DNA of 32,148 nt from an uncultured Clostridia bacterium. GTDB taxonomy: Bacteria; Bacillota; Clostridia; Christensenellales; UBA1242. Numbering within the stretch: the stretch's first letter is position 1; every line of letters begins with the position of its first letter. Both the position numbers and the translations under genes were made by a program. Below the pieces are notes generated by a model. That model was not told the DNA's origin, did not search any database, and saw nothing but the letters and a program-made list of their open reading frames with translations. This document shows positions 15,794 to 23,374 of this stretch, piece by piece. The DNA lies in NCBI GenBank assembly GCA_944383275.1, contig CALWOV010000011.1, forward strand, positions 1 to 32,148, read 5' to 3'.

Positions 15794-16506
15794 TGAAAAA
15801 AATGTTTTTAAAACTGTTAAGTAAAATGTTCAAATTAAATAAATATCTAGAGCCAGACTTTTTGCTTTTTTTATGCACTAATGAAAGTTTACCAAATCCC
15901 TTAACACCAGAAGAAGAACAAGAATATTTATTAAAACTGCAAAATGGTGATGAAAATGCAAAAAATTTACTAATCGAACGAAATCTGCGTTTAGTTGTAT
16001 ATATAGCAAAAAAATTTGAAAACACAGGTGTAGAACTAGATGATTTAATCTCTGTAGGTTCAATAGGTTTAATAAAAGCAGTTAGCACTTTTAATTTAGA
16101 TAAAAAAATAAAAATTGCAACATATGCTAGTCGATGTATTGAAAATGAAATTTTAATGCATTTAAGAAAAGTATCAAAACAAAGAAAAGAAACCTCACTT
16201 GATAAACCTTTATCTTTTGACAGCGATGGAAATGAACTTTTGCTTGGAGATGTGCTTGGAATCGATGCCGATGAAGTATATTCAGGAATGGAAACTTCTG
16301 ATGAAAAAGATGCCGTTTGGAAAGTTTTATCAAGTTTAGATGAACGCGAACAAGAAATAATGAAAATGCGCTTTGGCTTAATGGGGCAAGACGAAATGAC
16401 GCAAAAAGAAGTCGCCGACCTTTTAAATATTTCTCAAAGTTATATATCACGAATAGAGAAAAAAATTTTAGGAAAATTGAAAAAAAATATAAGTAAATAT
16501 ATGTAA
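15793..16506 (+). CDS. sigE: RNA polymerase sporulation sigma factor sigma-E
   Basis: The 237-residue factor drives early mother-cell genes. It has an N-terminal pro-sequence (hydrophobic and basic, about residues 1-30) removed by SpoIIGA, then sigma-70 region 2 (ERNLRLVVYIAKKFENTGVE, DDLISVGSIGLIKAVSTF, KIATYASRCIENEI) and region 4 (ERRQEIMKMRFGL-like segment, EMTQKEVADLLNISQSYISRIEKK). The GSIGLIKAVSTF stretch separates it from sigma-G. Translation is coupled to spoIIGA (TAATG); the RBS is poor (GGTGGTGG). In Bacillus sigG follows in the same direction; here it is inverted. Confidence 0.95.
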   Translation: MKKMFLKLLSKMFKLNKYLEPDFLLFLCTNESLPNPLTPEEEQEYLLKLQNGDENAKNLLIERNLRLVVYIAKKFENTGVELDDLISVGSIGLIKAVSTFNLDKKIKIATYASRCIENEILMHLRKVSKQRKETSLDKPLSFDSDGNELLLGDVLGIDADEVYSGMETSDEKDAVWKVLSSLDEREQEIMKMRFGLMGQDEMTQKEVADLLNISQSYISRIEKKILGKLKKNISKYM

Positions 16507-16529
16507 AAAAACAGCATATTGCTGTTTTT
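16507..16529. terminator. Bidirectional terminator between sigE and sigG
   Basis: A 10-bp stem AAAAACAGCA/TGCTGTTTTT with a TAT loop between the two convergent sigma-factor genes. Confidence 0.85.
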
Positions 16530-16546
16530 GTTTTTTAATTATAGTT

Positions 16547-17323
16547 TTAAATTAAAAATTTTTTAACTACATTTAAAGCATTTTTTTCTAATCTGCTTAC
16601 TTGTGCCTGACTTATTCCTATTTCTTCACTTACTTCTATTTGCGTTTTTCCAAGATAATATCTAAGCATTAAAATTTTCTTTTCGCGATGATTTAAAGTG
16701 CTTATAGCGTCTTTTATTGATACGTTATCTATCCACTTTTCTCCAGTGTTTTGTTCGTCTGTAATATGTTCGGAAAGGGTAGTTGATTCTAGGTCATCAG
16801 TATAAAGTGGTTCATCTAAAGACATAGGCTCACTTATTGCATCTAGTGCGTGAACTACCTGATAATAAGGAACTTCCATATCGGTTGCAATTTCTTCCAA
16901 AGTTGCTTCGCGTTGCAAGTTTTTTTCTAGTTTTTCTCGTGATTGCAATGCTCGATAAGCTATATCTCTTAAACTTCGGCTAACTCGAATTGGGTTATTA
17001 TCTCGTAAAAATCTTCTTATTTCACCAATAATCATTGGAACTGCATAGGTTGAAAATCTAACATTAAGTGAAATATCAAAGTTATCTATTGCCTTAATTA
17101 AACCAACACAACCAACCTGAAATAAATCATCTTGACAACACGCTTTCCTTGCCATAAATCGTTGAATAACGGAAAGAACTAATCTCATATTTCCATAAAT
17201 AAATTTTTGCTTTGCATCTTCATCACCTTGTTTTATGGCAATCATAAGTTCATTCATTTCTTCTGGTGTGTAAACAGGAAGTTCGCTTGTATTAATACCA
17301 CAAATAAGCACTTTATAAGACAT
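16547..17323 (-). CDS. sigG: RNA polymerase sporulation sigma factor sigma-G
   Basis: The 258-residue late forespore factor is close to canonical sigma-G: KVLICGINTSELPV at the N-terminus (the region that binds the anti-sigma factor CsfB/Gin in Bacillus), GNMRLVLSVIQRF and DDLFQVGCVGLIKAIDNF in region 2, FSTYAVPMIIGEIRRFLRDN and PIRVSRSLRDIAY in region 3, and the region-4 helix GISQAQVSRLEKNAL. It is expressed from its own leader, which shows a sigma-F-type promoter and a hairpin over the RBS. It faces sigE across a shared terminator, unlike the Bacillus order in which it follows sigE. Confidence 0.97.
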   Translation of the reverse strand: MSYKVLICGINTSELPVYTPEEMNELMIAIKQGDEDAKQKFIYGNMRLVLSVIQRFMARKACCQDDLFQVGCVGLIKAIDNFDISLNVRFSTYAVPMIIGEIRRFLRDNNPIRVSRSLRDIAYRALQSREKLEKNLQREATLEEIATDMEVPYYQVVHALDAISEPMSLDEPLYTDDLESTTLSEHITDEQNTGEKWIDNVSIKDAISTLNHREKKILMLRYYLGKTQIEVSEEIGISQAQVSRLEKNALNVVKKFLI

Positions 17324-17329
17324 ATAGTT

Positions 17330-17359
17330 CCCCCTAGATTATAAAACTTAATTCTAGGG
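17330..17359 (-). promoter_or_regulatory. sigG leader hairpin covering the RBS
   Basis: On the minus strand CCCTAGA (17359-17353) pairs perfectly with TCTAGGG (17338-17332). The second arm contains three Gs of the RBS AGGGGG, which lies 6 bases before the ATG. A similar RBS-blocking hairpin is known in the B. subtilis sigG leader, where it lowers translation so that sigma-G does not appear too early. Confidence 0.65.
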
Positions 17360-17384
17360 TTTCCAATTAGTTTTACTTTTATGC
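17355..17384 (-). promoter_or_regulatory. Sigma-F/sigma-G-type promoter of sigG
   Basis: On the minus strand GCATA (17384-17380), 15 bases, then GGAAACCCTA (17364-17355). This fits the forespore sigma-F pattern (GYATA and GGnnAnA) well. B. subtilis sigG is transcribed by sigma-F. The start would fall within the leader hairpin region, so the exact 5' end matters. Confidence 0.55.
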
Positions 17385-17858
17385 GTGTTAATTAAATTTG
17401 GTTATAAAAAAATTAATATTAAGAAAAACTATCTATAAAGTTTTGAAAACATTAATTCAAACACCTTTACATAAAATAAAATAATTTTGTTAAAAATTTT
17501 AAATTAATTGATAGTATAATGTTTTAAACAATATAATATTAATATTTTTTATAAGTTTAAAGTTTAAAATATTTCATTATTTTTGTTTTAAAATCATTAA
17601 TTAAAAGCTTTTAAATTTATAAAATATTATTTTTAAATTTTTTATTATGAATAATTAACTGCAAAAAACATATACTATAACTGTTAAAATTGATAATTAT
17701 GTATAAAAAATTTGACTTTTACTTAAAAAATTCAATTTAACTGTTGCTTTTTTAAATAAAAAGTTGTAAAATTAAATTAATACAAATGATTTATTAATTT
17801 TATTAATAGTCAAATGTTAATTTAGTTAAGATTGCTTAACAAATAAAAGGAGAGTAAT
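17385..17858. other. Long AT-rich intergenic region
   Basis: About 470 bases between the divergent sigG and the Ser-rich membrane protein gene. It is dominated by A/T runs, with no ORF or stable GC-containing hairpin. The only feature I can support is a promoter at 17744-17772 (TTGCTT, 17 bases, TAAAAT) for the downstream gene. Confidence 0.6.
17744..17772 (+). promoter_or_regulatory. Possible promoter of the Ser-rich membrane protein gene
   Basis: TTGCTT (17744-17749), 17 bases, TAAAAT (17767-17772), about 87 bases before the ATG. Confidence 0.5.
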
Positions 17859-18197
17859 ATGGCTGAATCAAAGAAAACAAAAAGTTCAAGTTCTAAAAGT
17901 TCTTCTAGTTCAAGTTCAAGAAGTTCAGGTTCAAAATGGGGACTTAACAAAATTTCTTTCTACACCATTGGTGCAGTTGCAATTTTGTATTTAATCAGTC
18001 TTATTTTGTCTGCTTGTAATGTTTCTTCTACAGCAGTAGTTGCATTGCAAAACATAGGAACTGCAATTATGGTTTGTATTGTTGCTTTCTTGGCTTGGAA
18101 GTATGTTCGATCAAAACCAACAGTTTGGAAAGTGCTTTACTTTGTTTTACTTCTAGTTATTCTTGCTGGTATTGTTGTGCCTTTGGTTATGATGTAA
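17859..18197 (+). CDS. Small membrane protein with Ser-rich N-terminus
   Basis: The 112-residue protein starts with a run of Lys and Ser (residues 2-26, including seven Ser in a row) and continues with three hydrophobic helices (about 33-51, 60-80 and 90-110). The N-terminal tail looks disordered and is probably cytoplasmic, given its lysines. I do not recognise the family; small Ser/Lys-tailed membrane proteins are common and uncharacterised in Clostridia. RBS AAAGGAGAG is strong and the gene stands alone with a good terminator, so it is likely real and well expressed. Confidence 0.75.
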   Translation: MAESKKTKSSSSKSSSSSSSRSSGSKWGLNKISFYTIGAVAILYLISLILSACNVSSTAVVALQNIGTAIMVCIVAFLAWKYVRSKPTVWKVLYFVLLLVILAGIVVPLVMM

Positions 18198-18198
18198 T

Positions 18199-18227
18199 AA
18201 AAAGATGCAAAATTTTGCATCTTTTTT
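18199..18227 (+). terminator. Intrinsic terminator
   Basis: GATGCAAA/TTTGCATC inside a longer palindrome with flanking A and T runs, directly after the gene. Confidence 0.9.
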
Positions 18228-18388
18228 GTTTTGGTTTGTTTAATTGACTTATAAACTTTTTTTTGATATAAAATTAATATCATTAAACTTTATATTAATA
18301 TAGTTTAGTGCATTAAAATATTATATTACTTTGTATATATTTTTAATCAACTTTTAAAATTAATTTTATAAATTGTTAAGGAGATTAT

Positions 18389-18787
18389 ATGGAAAAAGAA
18401 GTTGTAAGTAAATTAGGCGAATTGGTTGAAAATTGTGGTCATATTTCGAAATTGTTGATAACAAATGAACTTGCTATGGCAGAAGGTAATATTCAACTTG
18501 CACAAAAATCAACAATTGAAGCACTTGAACTTTTAAAGGTTATTTTAAATGATGTCTTTATTGAAGTAAAAGAAGTTTTAAACACAGATAATTCTGATAT
18601 TGAAGAAGCAAGCACTTCTGCGTTAGAACTTGCAAAAGCATTAAGTGATATACAATATAATGCAGGTGTTTTGCTTACTTTAATTGCAGATGAGCAAAGT
18701 GATTTAATTTGCTCAAGCGTTAAAACAAAAATTGTTAAAGGCATTAACACTGCAACTAAATTAGCAAACGATTTATTTTTTAATTAA
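18389..18787 (+). CDS. Small helical protein, unknown function
   Basis: A 132-residue acidic, all-helical soluble protein with hydrophobic heptads (VVSKLGELVENCGHISKLL, SALELAKALSDIQYNAGVLL, KIVKGINTATKLANDLF), suggesting a helix bundle. It has no signal peptide and no recognised domain. The fold could resemble small four-helix proteins. RBS AAGGAGA precedes the ATG. Terminators bound it on both sides, so it is monocistronic. The 190 bases before it are AT-rich. Confidence 0.7.
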   Translation: MEKEVVSKLGELVENCGHISKLLITNELAMAEGNIQLAQKSTIEALELLKVILNDVFIEVKEVLNTDNSDIEEASTSALELAKALSDIQYNAGVLLTLIADEQSDLICSSVKTKIVKGINTATKLANDLFFN

Positions 18788-18810
18788 ACACCAATTTGGT
18801 GTTTTTTATT
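18786..18810 (+). terminator. Intrinsic terminator
   Basis: AAACACC/GGTGTTT stem with an AATTT loop and T-rich tail, overlapping the stop codon region of the small helical protein gene. Confidence 0.8.
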
Positions 18811-18936
18811 TTTTAATGTAATTTTTTATGGTTAAGTTTTTAACTTATAATTTATTATAACTAATTTTTAATTGATAAAGTATTCAAGTTTATTTTAATT
18901 TATAAACAATTTTAATTTTGGTATAGTTTTGTTTTC

Positions 18937-18965
18937 TTGACAATATTGCCGTTTCGGTTTATACT
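18937..18965 (+). promoter_or_regulatory. Promoter of the sufC/sufB-like pair
   Basis: TTGACA (18937-18942), 17 bases, TATACT (18960-18965), about 52 bases upstream of the ATG at 19017. Confidence 0.8.
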
Positions 18966-19016
18966 TTTTATATTAAGGTTAATTATTAAATAATAAATAA
19001 TTTTAAAAGGAAACAT

Positions 19017-19724
19017 ATGATTGAACTAAAAAACATTTGCTATGACGCAAAAGACGGAAATAGCAAGGAAATATTAAAAGATATTTCATTAACATTTAAT
19101 GAAAATAAAATAACAGTTATAACTGGGCCAAATGGCAGTGGTAAATCAACACTTGCAAAAATTTTAATGGGAATTTTAAAACCAAGTTCAGGCGAAATTT
19201 GGTATAACGGGAAAAATATAACTAATTACACGATAGACCAGCGCGCTAAACTTGGCTTTTCGTTTGGCTTTCAACAGCCAATTACCTTTAAAGGTCTAAC
19301 TGTTAAAGACTTGTTAGACATAGCATCTAATAAAAAGAACACTTTATCTGTTGCTTGTGAGTATTTAAGCAAGGTGGGGCTTTGTGCAAAAGATTATATA
19401 AACAGACAAATAGATAATAAATTGTCAGGTGGAGAACTTAAAAGAATAGAAATTGCTATGGTTCTTGCAAAAAATGGAGAAGTAAATATTTTTGATGAAC
19501 CAGAAGCAGGAATTGATTTATGGAGTTTTGAACAACTTATTAAAATATTTAAAGAACAAAACTCAACAAGTATTATAATAAGCCATCAAAGTAAGATAAT
19601 TGATATTGCCGACAGAGTTATTCTTTTGAAAAATGGAAAGGTTGAACACATTGGCACAAAAGAACAAGTTATGCCACTTATAGAACAACAAAAATGCAAA
19701 AAATTGAAGGAGAGCGAAATATGA
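19017..19724 (+). CDS. sufC: SufC-like Fe-S cluster assembly ATPase
   Basis: The 235-residue ABC ATPase has Walker A GPNGSGKST, Q-loop GFSFGFQQP, signature LSGGELKRIEIA, Walker B VNIFDEPEAGIDL and the switch ISHQSK. The GGELKRIEIA and DEPEAGID wording is specific to SufC, the ATPase that drives the SufB/SufD scaffold, not to membrane importers; no permease is nearby. It is slightly shorter than usual SufC (about 250). It overlaps the SufB/D-like gene by 4 bases (ATGA). No cysteine desulfurase (SufS) or SufU gene is nearby, so this is a two-gene system of the minimal SUF-like type. Confidence 0.93.
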   Translation: MIELKNICYDAKDGNSKEILKDISLTFNENKITVITGPNGSGKSTLAKILMGILKPSSGEIWYNGKNITNYTIDQRAKLGFSFGFQQPITFKGLTVKDLLDIASNKKNTLSVACEYLSKVGLCAKDYINRQIDNKLSGGELKRIEIAMVLAKNGEVNIFDEPEAGIDLWSFEQLIKIFKEQNSTSIIISHQSKIIDIADRVILLKNGKVEHIGTKEQVMPLIEQQKCKKLKESEI

Positions 19725-20638
19725 ATGAAATAACAAAAGACTTGTTAGAACAGGTTGCAAACCTTCACGATATACCACAAGGTGCTTTTAATATTCGTGA
19801 AAACGGAAAAGCACTTGCAAGACAAAACACAAATGAAATTGAAATTATTTCGAAAAAAGATAAAGATGGAATAGATATAGTTGTTCAACCAAACACAAAA
19901 AACAAAAGTGTTCATATACCTGTGATTGTGTCTGTTGGTGGCTTTGACGATTTGGTTTACAATGATTTTTATATCGGAGATAATTCAGATATTTTAATAG
20001 TTGCTGGTTGTGGAATTCACAATACAACAGACCAAAAAAGCAGTCATAATGGTATTCATACTTTCCATATAGGGAAAAATTGTAAAGTTAAATATATTGA
20101 AAAGCATTTAGGAATTGGTAATAACAATACAGATAAAATTTTAAATCCAATAACAAATATAGAAGTTGGAGAAAACAGTGTATTTGAAATGGATACTATA
20201 CAACTTGGGGGCGTAAGTTATTCTAAACGCGATACAAGTGCTGAATTAAAAAATAATGCAACTTTGCTTATTACAGAAAAAATTTTAACAACAAATAAAG
20301 ATATTGCACAAACCAACTTTAATGTAAATCTTTTTGGCTATAATTCAAAAGTAGAAGTTGTGTCTAGGTCTGTTGCTAAAAACAAATCAAAACAATCGTT
20401 TTATTCAAATCTAATCGGCAAAAATAAATGCTTTGGGCATGTTGAATGTGATGGGGTTATTTCCGAAAGTGCACAAATAACTTCAACACCTAAAATTGTT
20501 GCAAAAAATGTTGATGCCGAGTTGGTTCACGAAGCGGCAATAGGCAAGATTTCAGAAGAACAAATAACAAAACTTATGACATTAGGGCTTGATAAAGAAA
20601 GCGCAGAACAAAAAATTATAGAAGGATTTTTAAAATAA
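19721..20638 (+). CDS. SufB/SufD-family Fe-S scaffold protein
   Basis: The 305-residue protein keeps the SufB/SufD core: a beta-helix of repeated strands (GIHTFHIGKNCKVKYIEKHL, NIEVGENSVFEMDTI) and the C-terminal signature ELVHEAAIGKISEEQI...LMTLGL...IIEGFL that binds SufC. Cys in GHVECDGVI corresponds to the conserved scaffold cysteine region of SufB. It is shorter than SufB (about 470) and SufD (about 420) because the N-terminal region is reduced, as in the SufBC-like minimal systems. The start is the ATG overlapping the sufC stop; AAGGAG lies 8 bases upstream. Whether it alone assembles clusters with SufC is inferred. Confidence 0.9.
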   Translation: MNEITKDLLEQVANLHDIPQGAFNIRENGKALARQNTNEIEIISKKDKDGIDIVVQPNTKNKSVHIPVIVSVGGFDDLVYNDFYIGDNSDILIVAGCGIHNTTDQKSSHNGIHTFHIGKNCKVKYIEKHLGIGNNNTDKILNPITNIEVGENSVFEMDTIQLGGVSYSKRDTSAELKNNATLLITEKILTTNKDIAQTNFNVNLFGYNSKVEVVSRSVAKNKSKQSFYSNLIGKNKCFGHVECDGVISESAQITSTPKIVAKNVDAELVHEAAIGKISEEQITKLMTLGLDKESAEQKIIEGFLK

Positions 20639-20658
20639 TGGGATAGTCCCATTTTTTT
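20637..20658 (+). terminator. Terminator of the suf-like pair
   Basis: AATGGGA-TAG-TCCCATT stem followed by TTTTT, overlapping the stop codon. Confidence 0.85.
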
Positions 20659-20807
20659 ATTATAAATATTTTAGATGCTTTATAATTATTTTAAAATATT
20701 ATGAATAATTTATTAAATTTAACAAAAAATATAATTGATTTCAATAAAATTACAATTTATGGGTATTTAAATATTTAACAAAAATTTTGTAATTTTATAG
20801 AATTTAA

Positions 20808-20864
20808 AATGACCATATAAGATAGGTCATTATCAAAAAGCATACTTGCTTATGTTTTTGATAA
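20808..20864 (+). promoter_or_regulatory. Tandem hairpins in a lipoprotein gene leader
   Basis: Two abutting stem-loops precede the gene at 20889. The first pairs AATGACC with GGTCATT across a 10-base loop (20808-20831). The second is a perfect 10-bp TTATCAAAAA/TTTTTGATAA plus CATA/TATG after one bulged G, with a CTTGCT loop (20830-20864). They share two bases, so they compete slightly at the join. The RBS follows about 15 bases later, unpaired. A U-rich run does not follow, so this is not a plain terminator. Confidence 0.6.
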
Positions 20865-20888
20865 CAAAAATTTAAAAAGGAGAACATA

Positions 20889-21656
20889 ATGCAAAAGATT
20901 TTAAAAAATAGAATTATAACTTCTGTTTGTGCTTTGTTTATGTTAATTTGCTGTGCAGTTTTATTTGCTGCATGTGGTGGTCCAACAACAATTTATCAAG
21001 CAGATTTTTCTAAGGCTGACAATAACGATTTTAATGCTTTTGATGGAAGTGCTGTTACTGTTGACACAACAAATAAAACTGCAACAATAACTGCTAGTGC
21101 TAAAGATAGAGGGGCAAATACATATTTTGGTAATGCTGAAACAAAAAATACTGAAGTAGATTTTAGCAAGGCAGTTGTTAGTGTTAAAGTAAACATAGAC
21201 TCAAAAACAATGACAGAAGGTCAAGGTTTTATTTGGTCAGTTGCAACTAACCAAAAATTAGCCGAAGGCGCTGATGAATATGCGCAAGCAAATGAAACTA
21301 TGATTTATTTCCTTAACACAGCAGATGGTATAAAAGTTGCGCACTCTGATCTTGGTTCAAATGCAGAAACTATATTTGCTGCAACATCTCAATCAGAAGC
21401 AAAAGTTATTGAAGATGGTTGGTATGAAATTAAATATACTTACAGAGTTGCAGAAGATGATGTTGTAAAAGTTGACATTTCAGTTGTAAATGAAGATGGC
21501 GAAGCTGTATATGAAAAGAAAGATGCTGCAGCAGTTAAACCAAACCAAATTTCTGACAGTTTTACTGTTGATGAACTTGCTGGTTTAAGATATGGTTGGT
21601 TCTGCTATATGTCAGTTGACACATTGGAAGTTTCTAGTCTTTCTGTAGTGCAATAG
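20889..21656 (+). CDS. Secreted lipoprotein, probable beta-sandwich domain
   Basis: The 255-residue product has a lipoprotein signal ending in LFAACGG (lipidated Cys about residue 29). The mature part starts IYQADFSKADNNDF and has a strand-rich pattern with WYEIKYTYRV and FTVDELAGLRYGWFCYM, reminiscent of concanavalin-like carbohydrate-binding modules, though I cannot assign a family. Alanine, aspartate and threonine content is higher than in neighbouring genes, typical of an abundant surface protein. RBS is AAAAAGGAGAAC. It has an unusual leader of two tandem hairpins and no operon partner. Confidence 0.82.
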   Translation: MQKILKNRIITSVCALFMLICCAVLFAACGGPTTIYQADFSKADNNDFNAFDGSAVTVDTTNKTATITASAKDRGANTYFGNAETKNTEVDFSKAVVSVKVNIDSKTMTEGQGFIWSVATNQKLAEGADEYAQANETMIYFLNTADGIKVAHSDLGSNAETIFAATSQSEAKVIEDGWYEIKYTYRVAEDDVVKVDISVVNEDGEAVYEKKDAAAVKPNQISDSFTVDELAGLRYGWFCYMSVDTLEVSSLSVVQ

Positions 21657-21730
21657 TATTAAAGCTTTAAAATAATTTATTTAAAAAATAACTTATTAAA
21701 ATAACCATTATATTAATATATTATTTATTA

Positions 21731-21831
21731 GTGCCGTGAGGCTTGCGAATAACGGTATATTGAAATAATGTTTATTTATAAACTGAGCAAGCAGTTTGAT
21801 TTTAGCAAGGAATTTAATTCCTTGTTTTTTA
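21731..21831 (+). ncRNA. Candidate structured RNA with complementary hairpin loops
   Basis: Hairpin 1 pairs TGCCGT with ACGGTA (21732-21737, 21752-21757) around a 14-base loop containing GCTTGC. Hairpin 2 pairs AAACTG with CAGTTT (21780-21785, 21792-21797) around loop AGCAAG. Five loop bases, GCAAG and CTTGC, are complementary and could form a kissing pair, a sixth if one stem pair opens. A terminator follows. No ORF is present. It may be a 3' UTR element of the lipoprotein mRNA or an independent small RNA. It does not match any riboswitch I know. Confidence 0.45.
21806..21831 (+). terminator. Intrinsic terminator
   Basis: CAAGGAAT-TTA-ATTCCTTG with a six-T tail, ending the lipoprotein or small-RNA transcript. 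Confidence 0.9.
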
Positions 21832-21876
21832 TTTAAGTTAAATAATAATATTAGAAGGAATTGAAATTATAAATAT

Positions 21877-21912
21877 AAAAAGATAATACTTTAATTTGTA
21901 TTATCTTTTTTG
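21877..21912. terminator. Second hairpin terminator, no gene upstream
   Basis: A perfect 13-bp stem AAAAAGATAATAC/GTATTATCTTTTT with an 8-base loop. It follows the previous terminator by only about 45 bases with no gene between, though a GAAGGAATT lies there. A backup terminator is the simple reading. Confidence 0.7.
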
Positions 21913-22171
21913 TTAATTAAAAATTTGAGCATAATTGATAAGTTTTTATTTAGTATTAATTTAAAAAATTGCGTTATTTTAAAAATAAAATAAATTTTCA
22001 ATTAATAATTATTTAGTTAATAATTTAAAATTTTAATATTATAAAATTTATTAATAATTTATTGTTATAAGTTTTATAAAATAATTTTAATATACATTAA
22101 TTTAACTTATTTTATTTTTTATTTGCAATTCTTGCTTACAACAATTAGTTTAATTTTGTATTTTAAGTTAA

Positions 22172-22200
22172 TTGCAAAATTTTTGAATATCTGATAAACT
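22172..22200 (+). promoter_or_regulatory. Promoter of the thioesterase gene
   Basis: TTGCAA (22172-22177), 17 bases, TAAACT (22195-22200), with TGA directly before the -10. The ATG at 22224 is 24 bases on. Confidence 0.55.
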
Positions 22201-22223
22201 TTTTATGTTTGAAAGGAGGAAAT

Positions 22224-22715
22224 ATGGAACACAAAGTTTTAAAAAAGCAAACAGTTTCACAAATGTGCTTTGTATGTGGAATTCAAAATGAATCTAGTTT
22301 ACATATGAATTTTTATGAAATGGACGATGGTAAAGTTGTTGGAACACTTAATGGAAAAGATATTCATCAATCTTACCCAGACCGTATGCACGGTGGAAAT
22401 ATATGTGCTGCGCTTGATGAAACTATTGGTCGTGTTATTTGGACTATCGAGGACATATATGCTGTAACAATGGAACTTAAAATTAAATATAGAAAACCAG
22501 TTCCTTTAAATCAAAATTTAATAATAGTTGCAGAACTTATTAAAAACACACCTAGAATGTTTGAGGCAAAAGGTAGCGTGATTGACGAGAATGGAACAGT
22601 GCTTGCAACTGGTGAAGGAACGTATTTTAAATTGAAAAATGTTGATAAAAAAGCAATGTATGCAAATGGTATAGAAGTTTCTGTGCCAGATGATATAAAA
22701 AGTTTTAACTACTAA
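22224..22715 (+). CDS. Hotdog-fold thioesterase (PaaI/4HBT-like)
   Basis: The 163-residue protein has the hotdog thioesterase pattern: a CFVCGIQNESSLHMNF opening typical of a clostridial PaaI-like group, the central helix RMHGGNICAALDETIGRVIW, and the final strands MELKIKYRKPVPLNQ and MFEAKGSVIDENGTVLATGEGTYFKL. Such enzymes cleave acyl-CoA thioesters; the substrate is not known. The ATG at 22224 has AGGAGG at 7 bases; an in-frame TTG 15 bases upstream lies before the RBS and is rejected. Its stop codon abuts that of the next, convergent gene. Confidence 0.88.
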   Translation: MEHKVLKKQTVSQMCFVCGIQNESSLHMNFYEMDDGKVVGTLNGKDIHQSYPDRMHGGNICAALDETIGRVIWTIEDIYAVTMELKIKYRKPVPLNQNLIIVAELIKNTPRMFEAKGSVIDENGTVLATGEGTYFKLKNVDKKAMYANGIEVSVPDDIKSFNY

Positions 22716-23228
22716 TTACATTTGCTTAACATTTTTTGATTCAATGTATTGTTGTTTGGTTAAATAAGCACATTGTTTAAAATTTAAATATTTAAAACCA
22801 CAATTTTTAGCAACAGCAAGGCTTGATTTATTTGTTAAATCTATTGCCATTTTTATATTAGTTATGCTTTCTTCATTATTTTTATATAATGCAGAATTTA
22901 AAAAAACATCTTCAACAACATATTTTAAACCATTGGTTATTATGCCTTTATATTTAAGATTTTTATCATTATTTAAAAATCCAATTAAAGCACTTTTGCC
23001 AACGGCATAAGCATAGATATAAGCAAAAGGTTTGTTATTATTAACAATGTAATAAATTAAACTAGGATATTCATCTTGAATAATTTTTGATTTTAATATT
23101 TTATATTCTTTGTTATTTTTGTCATAAATTAAATCTACAGTATCTATGTTGTTTGTATCTATTTTTAAATCACAGGTCTTTGTTTCATTTCTTATTGTTT
23201 TTCTAATTTCATTTATTTCTTTGTTCAT
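22716..23228 (-). CDS. GNAT-like acetyltransferase
   Basis: The 170-residue protein has a GNAT-like C-terminus: TNIKMAIDLTNKSSLAVAKNCGFKY fits the motif in which a conserved Asn/Ser pair precedes the GF strand near acetyl-CoA. The N-terminal part is Asn/Lys/Ile-rich and weakly conserved; the middle FAYIYAYAVGKSALIGFLNND and GLKYVVEDVFLN could be beta4 and alpha3. The usual R/Q-x-x-G-x-G/A acetyl-CoA loop is not clear, so activity is uncertain. It is convergent with the thioesterase gene with no bases between the two stops and no terminator there. Confidence 0.65.
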   Translation of the reverse strand: MNKEINEIRKTIRNETKTCDLKIDTNNIDTVDLIYDKNNKEYKILKSKIIQDEYPSLIYYIVNNNKPFAYIYAYAVGKSALIGFLNNDKNLKYKGIITNGLKYVVEDVFLNSALYKNNEESITNIKMAIDLTNKSSLAVAKNCGFKYLNFKQCAYLTKQQYIESKNVKQM

Positions 23229-23374
23229 ATTATCTTAAATTCTATCTGCAAATACTTAAAAGGATTTGCAATCACAATTAATGTTTATTCAAATTTGTGT
23301 TATTGAAAATTTAGTTTAAGGGAAAATTTTTTAATTTGTAAAAAGTTAGTTTTTAAATTTTTTACGACACATAA

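Larger units (their letters stand above)
21832..22208. other. AT-rich gap without genes
   Basis: About 375 bases. It contains a second strong hairpin at 21877-21912 and a promoter for the thioesterase at 22172-22200. The rest is A/T runs with no ORF that has an RBS. Confidence 0.6.

Noticed and set aside
15774..16088. Minus-strand ORF over the spoIIGA-sigE junction
   Set aside because: Shadow of two well-supported genes; composition is typical of antisense frames.
21731..21831. Purine or preQ1 riboswitch
   Set aside because: Loop complementarity recalls purine riboswitches, but there is no enclosing P1 stem, no conserved core bases and no regulated gene directly downstream.
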